A stretch of 64,000 bases of DNA from Medicago truncatula. Taxonomy: Eukaryota; Streptophyta; Magnoliopsida; Fabales; Fabaceae. Under the pieces are notes generated by a model. It ran no database searches. It saw only the letters and a program-made list of their open reading frames with translations, and was not told the DNA's origin. The position numbers were made by a program, and so were the translations under genes. The DNA lies in assembly GCF_003473485.1 (NCBI RefSeq), contig NC_053046.1, positions 9,000,001 through 9,064,000 of the forward strand. Reading direction: 5' to 3'. Below are positions 34,379-46,529 of this stretch, piece after piece (position 1 is the first letter of the stretch; every line of letters begins with the position of its first letter).

Positions 34379-35451
34379 CAGGTCATGTATCGTAGCCTTT
34401 GACCTCAAGCCTCTTGCAAAAAAATTAATCTAAAAAAAAAAGACATTAAAATTAGTACAACCATCAGTGATAGATTTAACATAGGTGAGACATTGTTTAT
34501 GAGCGTTCAATGGTAGGACAACATCAAAAACATCTTATTCCGCTATAAGATTTCAGAAAAAACATATGCCTTTTGCTACCAATGAATATGGTAATGAAAA
34601 AAATTGGTAGCAATGACCACACCATCTTTATCTCTAAACACAACACCAATACCCCATACAATCGTAGACTTGTTTCATTAACAATGCACTTATAGCAACC
34701 GCTAAAATGGAGTGTCCAATGTCACTTATATTTATCTCTCGACCAAACTCCAAATTGTTTTAACTCGCTTTCTCTAAAAATCAGAGGGTTAACACTAAAA
34801 CAATTTTTTTAAAAAGATTCAACTTAGGATGAAAGAAAAAAGATCTTCCACTAATGACTCAAGATTACCCCATAACAAGTCCAAATAACTCAAGATTAGT
34901 GATGAAAAAATACAATATATATAGTAAAAGGACCTCTCCTATTGGTTGTGGTTGAGTACTACTCATTGAGTCATTGTCATGGCTAGAGAGATAAAACAAA
35001 ACGTCGTGTCTTTGGTTGCAAAAACCCTCCTGCTAAACTGATAATGTTAGGTTCTGGCTATGTACACTAGTATATGCTTTTTGGTCACGCTTTTAATCCT
35101 TTCCTCTCTTCACTTTCCACATGAAGATAATTTTGTCAAACAAAAATAAAAGTTGCAAAACGTCAAAACAAACTAGGACGATAATAATACCAAAAAAGAC
35201 CCATCAAAATAAGTTTCCCCATTGAGGCCCCTGCTTCTAGTAATGGCAAAAGCACATTCATCTTTCATACATTCCCCTGTCCTTTGTTTGTGTATTCCTC
35301 AAAACATAACCATTATCTTCTACTATAAAAGAAAATATCTTAACTAATATTTCACAACCAAATTCAGTCATAATACACTTACATCCAAATCCAAGGGTAA
35401 CATTATTAATTAGTTTAGTTCATAATTAGTTAGATATTACATGTTTTGTTC
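33300..35451. other. Intergenic, no gene seen
   Basis: Short frames on both strands at 33841-34077 resemble no family. A long A-run (about 29) lies at 34349-34378. The part next to 35451 is the 3' flank of the bZIP gene. Confidence 0.5.
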
Positions 35452-36832
35452 TCAAAAGGATGATGTTCGATATAAGCTACTCTTTTTCTTTTGCTGACCA
35501 CCACTTTCTGCTTCCCATAACTGCATTCACATTGACACAAAAGAAAAACCCTAAAATCAATCCTACTACTACTATTGAAAGCATAATATAATGTGTAGTT
35601 ACTAAAAATATAAAAAATGAAAATATGTTAATAACTAGAAAGAAAAAAAAATGTATTTGGTTAAAAGAGAATGAAATGGGACAATTTACCTCTTGTTGCT
35701 GTCTTCTAAGTCTTGCATTCTCTTCCTGCAATAATTGAACTTTCTGCTCTAGTTCATTGGTGTAAGCCTGAAATAACCACAACAAAAAGTAAATGAATCC
35801 ATTATTCCAAAAAAAAAATATATATATTTTGGGTGTTATACATTTTTTAAAAATTCAAACTAACCCACTAAAATTAATACGGTAGAAAATTACACTCGAG
35901 ACCTTAAAATGAATACTCCAAAATCGCAAACCAACACCCAAACCAACCCAAGTGGGTTATTATAAACACCAATGCCCCACAAAAAAACAATAATGCCCCC
36001 ACCTAAATCAATCACCAACATTTGCAACATGTTCTTTTATTTGACCACCTTTCACCACAATATTCAAATAAAAATTCAAATTTTAATACAATTACGACCG
36101 TTATTTAGAATCTCAATTCCCACCCACCATCACAGGTGAGTAGTATTAAGTTTATGTTTAGGTTATTGGTTAGATTGGCATAATCACGATAAGTCACTAG
36201 CGATTTTGTCAAAATTATCATGCAACCAAACATACACTAAATTTAGAGAAAAGGAAAGAAGTAATCTTTTCCTGTTTTCTAGCTCGTGACCGTGCAGCAG
36301 ATTCCCGATTCTTGATCATCCTCTTATTTCTCCTTTCACCGGGGCTAATATCAGGTGCTTCACCAAATCTCTTTCCAAAACAAGTGAAAGAACTAGATGC
36401 AGGAACACCCACATTCTGATCACACGGTGAAGCATTTACGAAACAAGGAGAAACATTCGATACACCAATGTTATGTTGTTGCTGTTGAAGTAGTAACTGA
36501 GAATTATTATGCTTGTTGTGTCTGATAAGAGGGTCATAGAGAAAATCAGGACGAGAGTTCAAACTAAGAGCAGTGACAAGAGGTGGTGGGGTCGTAGAGA
36601 TAGGGCAATAAAATGAGGCATTATTGTTATTTTGATCTGAAGCAACAGAAGAAGATGAATTATTAGAAGAATAATCTAAGCTTTTTGTTGGGTCTAAAGT
36701 AAGGGGTCGAGTGAGAAAGTCTTGAAGGATAACACCACCACCAAAAGTGGAATTACGAGTACTCATTATCATGGGTCGTGTGTTTTGGTCATTCAATGAA
36801 GACAGGTTTATGTCTTTCCAAACTTCTTCCAT
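35452..36832 (-). CDS. FD: FD-like group A bZIP transcription factor, three exons
   Basis: FD binds DNA and the florigen FT through 14-3-3 at the shoot apex. Exon 1 is 36832-36272, exon 2 is 35767-35690, exon 3 is 35520-35452; conceptual length 235 residues. The N-terminus is Ser/Asn/Gln-rich. The basic region RRNKRMIKNRESAARSRARK (about 167-186) meets the zipper AYTNELEQKVQLLQEENARL then RRQQQE in exon 2. Exon 3 encodes LWEAESGGQQKKKSSLYRTS then SF. FD's C-terminal phospho-site is normally RTS/TAPF; here AP is lacking. Exons 2 and 3 have good splice sites (TTTCAG|GCT, GAG|GTAAAT, TGCAG|TTA). Intron 1 is odd: at the conserved position after RKQ the sequence is CAG|GAAAAG with no GT, so the gene may need a cryptic donor or be impaired. 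Confidence 0.85.
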
Positions 36833-37674
36833 GGTTAATTTGTTTCTACAAAGAGAAAATGAAATTTGTGATGGTGATATTTAACTTCTTTTTTGAGACA
36901 CAAGGACAAGGAAAAGGACACACTACACTATTGAGGGTTTGATTTGTGAGGCACTTCCCGTTTTTGTTCACTAGATGTTAATGATGACGAGATGCATTTG
37001 GTGAGATAGGGCAATGTGTTAGGACATAAAAAGTGGGATTTGAAAAGAGATTGGGAGAGAGATAGAGAGAGTGAGTGAGTGAGAAAGGTGTCAAGGACTG
37101 AACTCTGGAGAGTGGAGTCTAGAGTACTGTTACTCATCAATTCTTCCTTGCATGATCAGTATGTACGAGATGCTTACAGCTACAGTTTCAATGATTCAAT
37201 ATCATATTTAAATAACTTCCAAATTACTTTTCTTAAAAAAAAAAATTATTCAATAAAAACAACACAGATTAACGTTCTAAAATTGTAAGCAAACTTACAA
37301 CGCTAAGGTTAATAGCATAAAAGCAAAATATATGCAAACGTGACAAAATCAAAGTGAAAACTGTACATGTTTAGATATATAACATTGACTCTCAAATTAT
37401 TGATTAGTGTTTGTCTGATTGCACTAAGTGTTTTTCACATTTTTCCAAAATCGCAGAAAACTTAATTCGTCTAAGTAGAAGCTTGATTTTTAAGCATATG
37501 CGAAAACAGGGTTGAATGCGCATTTATTGCATGTGCCTCAAGACAAACATGTGGTGAATATGTTATGGATCGAACCTAATTTGAACAAAATAGAAAAATC
37601 ATACAAGGTTGCACCAAGACGACAAACAACATAATGTGGTACTCTTCCTTAAAAAAAACTTGGTACTCAAATGA
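36833..37674. other. Upstream region of the FD-like gene
   Basis: A CT-rich leader (on the minus strand) covers about 37030-37085. No other gene; the short frames at 36928-37288 are not supported. Confidence 0.55.
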
Positions 37675-37683
37675 TTATAGAAA

Positions 37684-38428
37684 GAGTAAATTACACTCCC
37701 CCCCTCCAAAGATGCTTGAATTACACTCCCCTCCCCTCTTATGTTAAAATATACACTTCCCTCCCCTCTTATTCAAAACATATTAGAAAATATTTCACTC
37801 TCCTCCCTTGAGAGAAGCTTGAATTACATTTCTTTCCCCTCTTAAGTTAAAATTTACGCTTTAGTCCCTCAATATTTGTTTTTATTTCTAATAATCTAAC
37901 AAAAAAATAATCTACCACACTTCAAAGAAAAATAGCATTGCGAGTTTATTTTAATATAATCAAAATTTGAATATATATATTTCTCTATTCTTATTCACAA
38001 TTTCATTAACATATAGTTTTAAACTCTATTATAAAATATGAAATAACCCAAAATAAAATTAAAATATGTGAAAAAGTACTAAAGTCGATTAAGTGTGGTT
38101 ATTCAAAAATGAATTTTATACTCTAAATTATAAAATTAATAACACAATATTTAAATTTAATTGTCATTGACATTTAGATTATAAAGAAACGGATTTATTT
38201 AAATGGTGATTCAGAATTAATACATGTTATGAAAATATTTATTTATGCTAAAATAGATTAAAGTGTAGTCCATATTTAATTATTAAGGGAGGGGGTTGTA
38301 ATTCAAACATCTTATAGGGGAGGGGATTATTAATTATATTTTTTAAGGGAGGGGAATATATATTTTAACATAAGAGAAGATGGAAGTGTAATTCAAGCAT
38401 CTCTGAGGGATGGGAGTGTAATTTACTC
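37684..38428. mobile_element. Mutator-like MITE, 745 bp, perfect 9-bp duplications
   Basis: Termini GAGTAAATTACACTCC and GGAGTGTAATTTACTC are perfect inverses; sub-terminal 'gatgcttgaattacactcc' is also inverted. TTATAGAAA flanks it at 37675-37683 and 38429-38437. No transposase. The 9-bp duplication fits the Mutator superfamily. Confidence 0.9.
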
Positions 38429-38437
38429 TTATAGAAA

Positions 38438-39200
38438 AGCTTGAAGAAGAAAAAAACTTGATTTATGAGCAATTAGTTGTTTAGATTAAAAAAAAAAAAA
38501 AACTTGCAAACTCTCCCCCATTTGCTATTCTAATTTATAAGTTTAATAAATTGCATAGTAGAAAACAACAATAATTTTGGAGACAATAACTTAGTACTTA
38601 AAATGATTTGGTATACTTGACAAAATTTGTCATCACCTATTCCAAAAGGGCATGAAGACCCACCGCTTCTCCAAAACAAATATCAATACGAACTCTATTT
38701 AAACTTGGTGAAAAGAACACATCAATATAACATTTAAAGTAATCTAGGGTTAGTTTAATCCAATTAGTCGCTCCTTGTACTGCCAGGCACGAAGCTGGTG
38801 CATTTCAAACTTATTTCGCCATTTGCCACTCTTCTAAGAGCTTCACAACAAGATCAACCAGTGCACAACTCAATAATATATGTATTATCATTCGTCTACT
38901 TTTCTTAATTTAAACATGATCATGTGAGTTCCACTAACAAGAAGACGATATTCGTTAAAGCTATACATTTAAATAGATCATTTCTTAATTAAAGTGTCTA
39001 TTTTGTATCATGACTTATAGAGTAAGTCTCTCGCCCTTAAAAATACTCTAAGATGTATAATATATTATATATGATAAGACTTTTACATTAGATGAAATAA
39101 AATTGTGAGCCATTTGTCAAGGAAATAAAAAAAGTTATATTAATTTTTTTCTTATATATATTTTGAAGAGTTTGATTACACACTTCTAAAATATTTTTAC
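38438..39200. other. Intergenic, no gene seen
   Basis: AT-rich; nothing recognised. Confidence 0.5.
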
Positions 39201-39210
39201 CATGTTTGCT

Positions 39211-39429
39211 TTATTTTGAGTTCTTAAACAATTTCCTTGTGGCGTTCACTAGTTTTTTCCACAAATAAATTAGGGGAGGTACACATCCCTTATAATGCAT
39301 TAGGACAAACGTCAATTTGATAGCCACAACAATGGTGGAAAGTAGAGAAAGTATGAGAATCCAAAGCGTCCATACTTGACTTGATCTCAACAGCAACCCA
39401 TTATTAGCCACGTTTCTGGTACCGATTGT
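39211..39429 (-). other. Short frame with one membrane segment, doubtful
   Basis: A minus-strand frame closed by a stop just upstream contains SSQVWTLWILILSLLSTIVV and then AIKLTFVLMHYKG with a basic C-terminus (KKLVNATRKLFKNSK). One transmembrane helix is likely if it is translated. It has no good ATG (it would start at a GTG) and I recognise no family. It may be an exon or a chance frame. Confidence 0.25.
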
Positions 39430-40033
39430 TCATTCACTCACCCCTGTTAAGGAAAACACTGTCGACCCTGTTGTAGTTTTTGGAAACCAAACTCGTTCCC
39501 AAAAGGATGTTCAAAGGTTTGCAGAACGCACAGGAGGGCACCTGTGTGGTTAATAGTTCTATACACTTTCACCGTATATATCACATCACTAGACACTAGA
39601 TAAAGAAAATAAATATTCGAATTTAAATTTGGCTTATATGGATAAAAAAAATTGATAAAATGGTATAAATATAAAATTGATTTGTATAATGAGAATTTTT
39701 TTTTCTGACCCTTTATTTAAAATAATGTGTTCATATTATGCCTATGTAGGATTTTAGAAACATTTTTCTCACGTTCAAACATTTGAATTGTGATCCGAGT
39801 GGACAAATAGAAATGATTGATTACATGCGGTTTTATGAAATTTAGATATTTTGACAACATATAAGAATTTATGTTTGACTTAATTCAAACCTACAAATAC
39901 AACTTGTTAGGTGAAATTTATAAACAATTGTTCATTATTTTCTTAAAGAAAGAAATGTTCATGTTGTATATCATTCATGTGTAATTTTCATATAATATGA
40001 ATTAATATAATATCATTTAATGCTGAGATTTTT

Positions 40034-40690
40034 TGTTGTAAAAGTGACTCAAAATTGAAGTATGAAAGCTGTTAAAATTGGAGTACGATTTTTGGAGCAG
40101 AATTGACACTTTTCATTTGTAAAAAATCGGAGTACGATTTTGCGCAGAACAATAAAAATAAAACATATTTTTATGGGTCTGATTTTGTTCCAATTTATGA
40201 GAGATGTTTTTACTATAAATACATACCTTGTATCAGATGTAAACCTTGTGCTAGAGGGAGCTGAAAACAAGGGTTTGGGAGGCAACACAAAAGTAGGGTT
40301 TGTATAGAGTTGCTCTTGGCAACAAACACTAGGGTTGAAGTTGATTCACCTTGGAAAACACTATTAAGATTGAGTTTCTTGGTCACGGGAAGAGATTGGA
40401 GCTTTGGGTAGAATTAGGCGGAAGACTTATTCTTGTAACCCATTGATATCTCTTTTGTAAAATTACTCATCATTATAGTGGATCGGATGGCTGCTCTCTC
40501 CTCCAAATTAGGTCTGTTTTGGACCGAACTGGATAAACCAATTCTTTTGTGTTCTCTCTCTTCTTTTCTATCGTTATTTTCTACTTTTGCTTGTGTTTAT
40601 AACTTCAATACACTTTATTTGGTTGCTTGATTATTAATTGCTCCACAGATCAAATATTTTATTCGTGTGATTTTCATTGAATTCACAACA
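40034..40690 (+). mobile_element. Solo LTR, Copia-like
   Basis: The unit starts TGTTGTAAAAGTGAC and ends ATTCACAACA, giving a TGTTGT..ACAACA inverted end. Inside are a TATA-like ACTATAAATACATACC and the Copia-LTR-style block running from GTGGATCGGATGG through CCGAACTGGATAAACC to a GTGTTCTCTCTC stretch. No internal coding region lies on either side, so it is a solo LTR left by recombination. A target duplication is not clear because the flanks are T-rich. Age: moderately old. Confidence 0.62.
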
Positions 40691-40736
40691 TTTTAATGAT
40701 AAATACATATTGATACTAAAATTGAATTGTTAAATA

Positions 40737-41030
40737 CTCCCTCCGTCCCTAATTATAAGACCCTTTTGAAAAAAAAAAATTGTCCCTTTTTATAAGACTC
40801 CTTTGCTATTTCCATCTACATTAATTATTTCTTTACATACATGCCCCTATTAATTATACATCTTTTTCTTCAATCAACAATAAATAACATATTGAAAACA
40901 TAAATCATCTCTCTCTTAAAGGATAAAATTGTAAAAACAATACTAATTACAAACATATTTAATACAAATATCCACTATCTTAATTCCCGTTATTTTTTCA
41001 AAAGGGCCCTATAATTAGGGACGGAGGGAG
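40737..41030. mobile_element. Stowaway MITE, 294 bp
   Basis: Termini CTCCCTCCGTCCCTAATTAT and its complement ATAATTAGGGACGGAGGGAG, with TA at 40735-40736 and 41031-41032. Sub-terminal AGACCCTTTTGA pairs with TCAAAAGGGCCCT. It lies 46 bp after the solo LTR. Confidence 0.9.
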
Positions 41031-41032
41031 TA

Positions 41033-42825
41033 GTAAGTTGTGTAAATATTTTTGTTATATGCATCAATTTAAATCACACTTTGATTTCTGCTATCTTGGG
41101 TAATCAGTTTCTATGACATATTTACAAATATCTATTTTATGTGATGAGTTTATTTAGCCACTACACCATTATAGAAAATCATTATCTTTGCAAAAATTCA
41201 GCCTTGTACATGTTCTAAATTTTGTTCTTAAGTTCTTTCCTTTACTTTTAAAAATCACGAATTTTCTTTCAGGTCCACACTTCCACTTGACCGATTAACA
41301 AAATATTTTCACATTCTTGAGTCTTGGTGAAATTTTTGAGATCTTTGTGAAGGGTGTTGATTGTTAATTTGTTATAAACTTATAAAAAAAAAATCATAAT
41401 TAAAATTATAATTAACATATTAGATTTCACTAAATTAACTTTGATGCCGTCAAAAAGATTAATTAAAATGTGTCCTAGTCATCAAGCTTAGTTTGCTTTA
41501 ATTAAAATGACAGCTGTCGAGTCTTGCTCTGTCCAATGACCTCCTCCACATCACACACACAGTGTTGGACATAAAAAAACTCCTTTCTTCTTTTGCATGG
41601 AAGGTCACACCGACTTTTCCTTTAACCAGTCATTTTTTCTTGCCTCATTTTCCCATAAAAGTATCTCTATAACTATTCTTACATCACCCTCTACTAACTT
41701 TTTCCTAGCTTTACTTCTTCTCCAGCTTATTACCATTTTCAACAATCACTTCCAAATGAAGCGAAGACACAAATTCCTTTAAAAACTCCTCTATCGTTTT
41801 ATTTCCTTACTAGGTACATACAAAATGAAAACACATCGTGTAACAATTTTATTTCCATTTCTATGAAGTTTGGGTTTTACCATATTTATTAAAGATGAGT
41901 ATAGTACTATTAGTTCAAAATTAGAGAAAGAAGAAGAATAGGAGTTTCAAGTTTCAATAAATAATAATGCTTGCTAAACTATGGATTGATTGATTGAGAC
42001 TCATCAAGCTAGGTTGAGAGTGTAGCGTAGGTGTTCAGAAAGAATATAAATCAGAAAAAGACCATTGTTATATGAAATTATTTTATCTTATTTTAAAGGG
42101 TGTTTTGTCCTATCTATAAATCTATAAATAATAAAGTGGGTGTTCTGTCACCTACGAAAGACATTGATATAATTCATTGGTCTGAAAAGGTATAATGGTC
42201 AGTAACCGTTGGATGTTATATTATCTGGACAACTCAAATCATGTGTATTTTTGATCATAAACATAGGACTACTAGTTGGAAAGCAAATTAAGCAAGCAGG
42301 GTGAAGAGGAAACCAAAAGGACCCATGTTTTTTTTGTCTCTATAAGGTTGAAACAACAACACTTGTCCAAAGCACGATATACTATTTCGTTTGGTTTCCA
42401 AAAAAGAGATTTGTAAAGTTCCAGTTCTACCAAGTACCAACCAATTCCATGCTAACAGTTGGTCTTTGTGATTGGCAATTTGGCAGGCATTCGAACTTAC
42501 TTAATTTGTTCCCCAAAATCCAAATAATGAAATTCAATTGATTTTTTCAATCAACCCCGCAATTGTTTTTTAGTTGAAGATTTTACTTTTATTTATTATT
42601 TTAAAGTTTAAATTAATACTCACTTGGTCATTTTATATTAGACATGTGAGTCAATAAAAATTAATGTATTTTTTCTTCAAAAAAATTGATGTATTTAAAT
42701 TATAATAATATAGATTAAATACATCATTTTTATTTATCTATATCTCTTTCATAAAAAGATATTTATTTATTTTTTGACAAAAAAATTGATTATTGTTTTT
42801 TCAATATTATCGCTTATGAGTTAAT
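41033..42825. other. Intergenic, no gene seen
   Basis: A 61-codon frame at 41597-41782 lacks any family signature. The rest is AT-rich sequence. Confidence 0.5.
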
Positions 42826-43190
42826 ACTAGTATGGACACTCGTGCCAAGCACGGATTAGAATTTCGTCATAGTTGAAGAAGACAATATTATGATGTATTT
42901 AGTGTCAGTTAAATTCAAACATGGTATAAAACAACAGAGGTTTATTAACTAATAAGCGGAAGAAGAAAAAAAAACTAATACTTAAGCATAAATTTTTTGG
43001 ATGAAGATGCAGTATCATTCTCGCTTGTGTGGTTGTTCCTTCTCAAATGTGTCGATCGACCGGTGATGGCTCCTCCAGAAAGTCCAACGATGGTATGTTA
43101 TTTATGTTTAACATTGCGGGGGAGAAGTTCTTGGTGGTGGAACACAAATATTGTGTCAAGTGTTAGTAAAAATTTCACTTTGTATGAAAT

Positions 43191-43561
43191 CAGGGGCGGA
43201 TCTATGTTAGGGCTATGTGGGGCTTTAGCCCCACATGCCCTTCCCTATTTTTTTTATATATATATTATATAAATGGTAATAGTTATTTTGGTCCCTGAAT
43301 ATGTATTAAATAGTCATAATAATCTCACAGTGTATTACACTTCTAAAATAATCCATGATTTTGTACTTTGTTAGTTATAATAGTCCCTGAAGTGACAATA
43401 AATAAGTATATTGAAGGACTAATATGACAATATCAATGAAGTATTTGAATGTTAGGGACTATTTTGACTAATAAAGTGTACAATCAGAGACAATTTAAAA
43501 TTTTAATACATTGATAGACTATCTTAGCCTCACATGTATCCAATGTCTATATTTGTCCCTG
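43191..43561. mobile_element. hAT-like MITE inside the array
   Basis: It begins CAGGGGCGGATC, the usual start of plant hAT MITEs, and ends GTCCCTG. The 8-bp flanks TATGAAAT and GATGCAAA agree at five of eight bases. Comparing with the unit at 45800 shows that exactly this block is extra. Confidence 0.6.
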
Positions 43562-43984
43562 GATGCAAAAGTAAATGTTAAGAAACATACAAGTGAGATG
43601 ATCGATATACCTAATACACTAAGATTTTGGATGATGATGTGTTGTCAATTGTATGATTAACCTTAACATAATGTGAAGATTCAACTCATTGTAGTCTCCA
43701 TCAGAACTCTAGACTTTTTTTTTTGTTACTGAACTCTGAACATTATGATGAACTGTTTTGTTAATTTTTGGATGTCATTTATTTAATTTTAATATTAAAT
43801 TGAAGTAGATGTTGAACAACATATACCGACTACTTTAAGCTTTAGGGTGAAGATGTCGTGTCTAATCACTTGTTTGGTTTCTTATAATCTAACGTGATGA
43901 TCAAACTCAATGTAGGATGCCCCGAAACTCACGACAATATGATGAACTATTTTTTTAGTTTTTGGATGTCATTTGTTTAATTTT

Positions 43985-44456
43985 AGCTTAATTACAGTTT
44001 TGGTTCTTCTATTTTCACTCACTCACGGAAATTGTCCTTCCATTTCAAAATTACACGCCCTTGGTGCCTCTTACAGATTTTTGAACTTAAAAATGGTGAT
44101 ATGTCATATTTAAATTAAAACTTTAAAAGAGTTTTCATGTAATTACATGGGTATTGATCATTCTACATCATCAGACTAAATGCAAGGTCATCTAAAATAT
44201 ATCACATCATTGTTTTCTAGTCTAAAAATGGCATAAAGGGACCAAAAGACTACTAAAAAAACAAAAATTAGTGAGGGATAACATGAAATCTCTCTCTAAA
44301 TTATGTTACTAAATTTTGCGACCAAGGAATTTACGAGGGATTTTATTTTTTCCGTCACTAATTTTGCATTTCCTAGCAGTGAAGCTGAGTGATTTTAAAA
44401 TGAACGGACCAATTCATGAGTTGCTGAGAATATTGGACTAAATCTGCAATTAAGTC
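43985..44456. mobile_element. Mutator-like MITE inside the array
   Basis: Ends AGCTTAATTACAGTTTTGG and CAATTAAGTC are inverted in part; flanks TTTAATTTT (43976-43984) and TTTAACTTT (44457-44465) are a 9-bp duplication with one mismatch. The block is absent from the neighbouring units. Confidence 0.6.
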
Positions 44457-46252
44457 TTTAACTTTTCAATCTTAAAATTTTATTTTTGAATGTCATTCTC
44501 TTTCTTGTGAATTTTTCATTCAACCTCAATTATTTCAAATTTATTTACTTTTGGCCGTGTGTGGCAAATGATAATGAAAAATGGTCAATGTGTTATGTTG
44601 GGTTGATAAATATATGCTTATTAGATATTTAAAAATATGTGGTGTTTTTTTAATTGAATCTAATTTTTTGGTAAAATAGTTGTCCAAAGAATCTCCAACT
44701 CCTTGAGTAAACTCATAGATTTATCATACAACTCACACTGTTTTCTATACCTTCCAAAACAAAACACACAATGATTAGTTTTTTTCCCATTATCTTCTCT
44801 CATGTTCAAATATTTTTTTCGTATCTTTTTTCTTACTTCTAATTTCCTTTCTCTCTTCTCATATGAGAAAGAAACATAAACCTTCTTCAATGAAACCATC
44901 ACTAACCAACTTTTTTAAACATATGGTGTCTTCGTTTGATATTATTTGACTATGTCACGTAATTATGGATAAAAAGAGTTGCAAAATTGAATAAGAGATG
45001 TTAATGTGTCAAGTGTGAGTTAAAATTATATAGTGGATAGAAGAGTAGATTTTGAATAACATATAAGTGAGATGACTCATATACATACTACTGGCTTAAG
45101 GTTTTGTGTGAATATGTGATATCAATCTCACTTGTATGGTATCTCTTAGTCTAATATGGTGATAAAACTCAGTGTAAGATCCCTTGGAAGTCCCAAAGTT
45201 ATGATGGATTGTTTTGTTAGCTTTTATATCTCATTTATTTAAAAAAATTATCCTAAATTTTGATTATTGAACGTCATTCGCTTCCATGCTATTTTTTTTT
45301 ATTCAACCTCCCTTATTTCAAATTCCTTCACTTTGGATCTTTGTAGAATCTAACAATGGAAAAATGCATATGTGTTCTACTGAGTTGACAAAAACATACT
45401 TATTAAAAAATTTAAATCGATGTTGCAATTCTTTAATTGAGTCTAATTTGTCGTAAAATAATTACCCCAAAACTCCTAATTCTTCAACAATCCCACAAAA
45501 TTACCAGCAACTCACATTATTCCATATACTCTCATGGTAAAAGCACACACTCATTTTTTTCCCTTATCATTTCTCTCATGTTAAAATTCCTTTTTTTATT
45601 TATTTCTTTTTCTGGTTCATTTTCTCTATACTCATGAAACAAATGAATATAACCATCTCTTCATGAAACCCCCATCAACCAACCTTTTCTACCATTTTGT
45701 ACCTCAATATTACTTTATTTGGTTATGTCACCAAATTACAGATGTAGAAAGTCTCACATTTAGGAGAGAGAAGTTAATTTGTCGTATGTGAGTTAAAGTT
45801 TCATATTGGATGCAAGAGTAGGTGGTCAAAATAAATATAAGTGAGAGGACACAAATAACTTATGCCTTAAAATTTTGGATGAGGATGTGGTGTTAGTTTC
45901 ACTTTTATGGGTACTTTTACCCAAATGTGATTATCCAACTCAGTTGAGGCTTCCCCTAGAAGTCACAACATTACGATGAACTGTTTTGTTAGTTTTAGAT
46001 GTCATTTGTTTAATTTTTTATCATGTTAAAATTTTAGTTTTCGAATGTCATTTGGTTTGACGCAATTTTTTTAGTCAACCTTTATTATTTTTAAAATAAT
46101 ATCTCATTTGGTTTATAACTTTAGGAAAAAAAAATTACCGCTCATTTAGGAACAAAAAAATAAGTTTTTTCCTTACATTTTAGGACGGAGTGAGTATATA
46201 TATATATATATCTTGGAAAACAAAAATCTGTTAAATACAGATTGGTCAAAAA

Positions 46253-46527
46253 AAGACTATTTTGATAACTAATCAATGATGGCCTTCCATGGATTCACCT
46301 ATATAAGCCGCAGCTAAGGTAGCAAAAATAAGAGCTTGAATACCGCTTGTAAATAATCCCAGAAACATAACAGGTATAGGAACTACTAAAGGTACTAACG
46401 AAACAAGAACAACAACTACTAATTCATCAGCTAATATATTTCCGAAAAGTCGAAAACTAAGCGATAAGGGTTTTGTAAAATATTCTAAGATGTTAATCGG
46501 TAAAAGGATTGGAGTACAATAGGGTTG
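46253..46527 (-). pseudogene. atpI: Plastid atpI fragment in the nucleus (NUPT)
   Basis: The minus strand encodes the C-terminal part of subunit a (CF0-IV) of the plastid ATP synthase: [20 protein letters not shown], then [53 protein letters not shown] and the stop. It includes the key Arg of SFRLFGN. The frame is open over about 85 codons, then homology ends near 46527. The surroundings are nuclear repeats, and none of the plastid neighbours (atpH, rps2) is present. So this is a plastid-to-nucleus transfer, quite recent given the intact frame, and without a promoter or targeting sequence. Confidence 0.93.
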
Positions 46528-46529
46528 GT

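Larger units (their letters stand above)
42830..46090 (+). repeat. Degenerate tandem array, unit about 0.77 kb
   Basis: A landmark of the form TTTTGGATGAGGATGTGGTG occurs at about 42999, 43628, 43845, 45107 and 45877. The last interval is 770 bp; the 1262-bp interval is 770 plus a 472-bp insertion (43985-44456); the first interval is stretched by another insertion (43191-43561); the 217-bp interval reflects an internal deletion. Other landmarks, such as GATGAACTGTTTTGTTAG and CAACATATAAGTGAG, keep the same order in each unit. A minus-strand relative lies at 32560-33295. No coding frame; the frames at 42997-43272, 44660-44902 and 45437-45637 are within repeat units. Confidence 0.75.
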
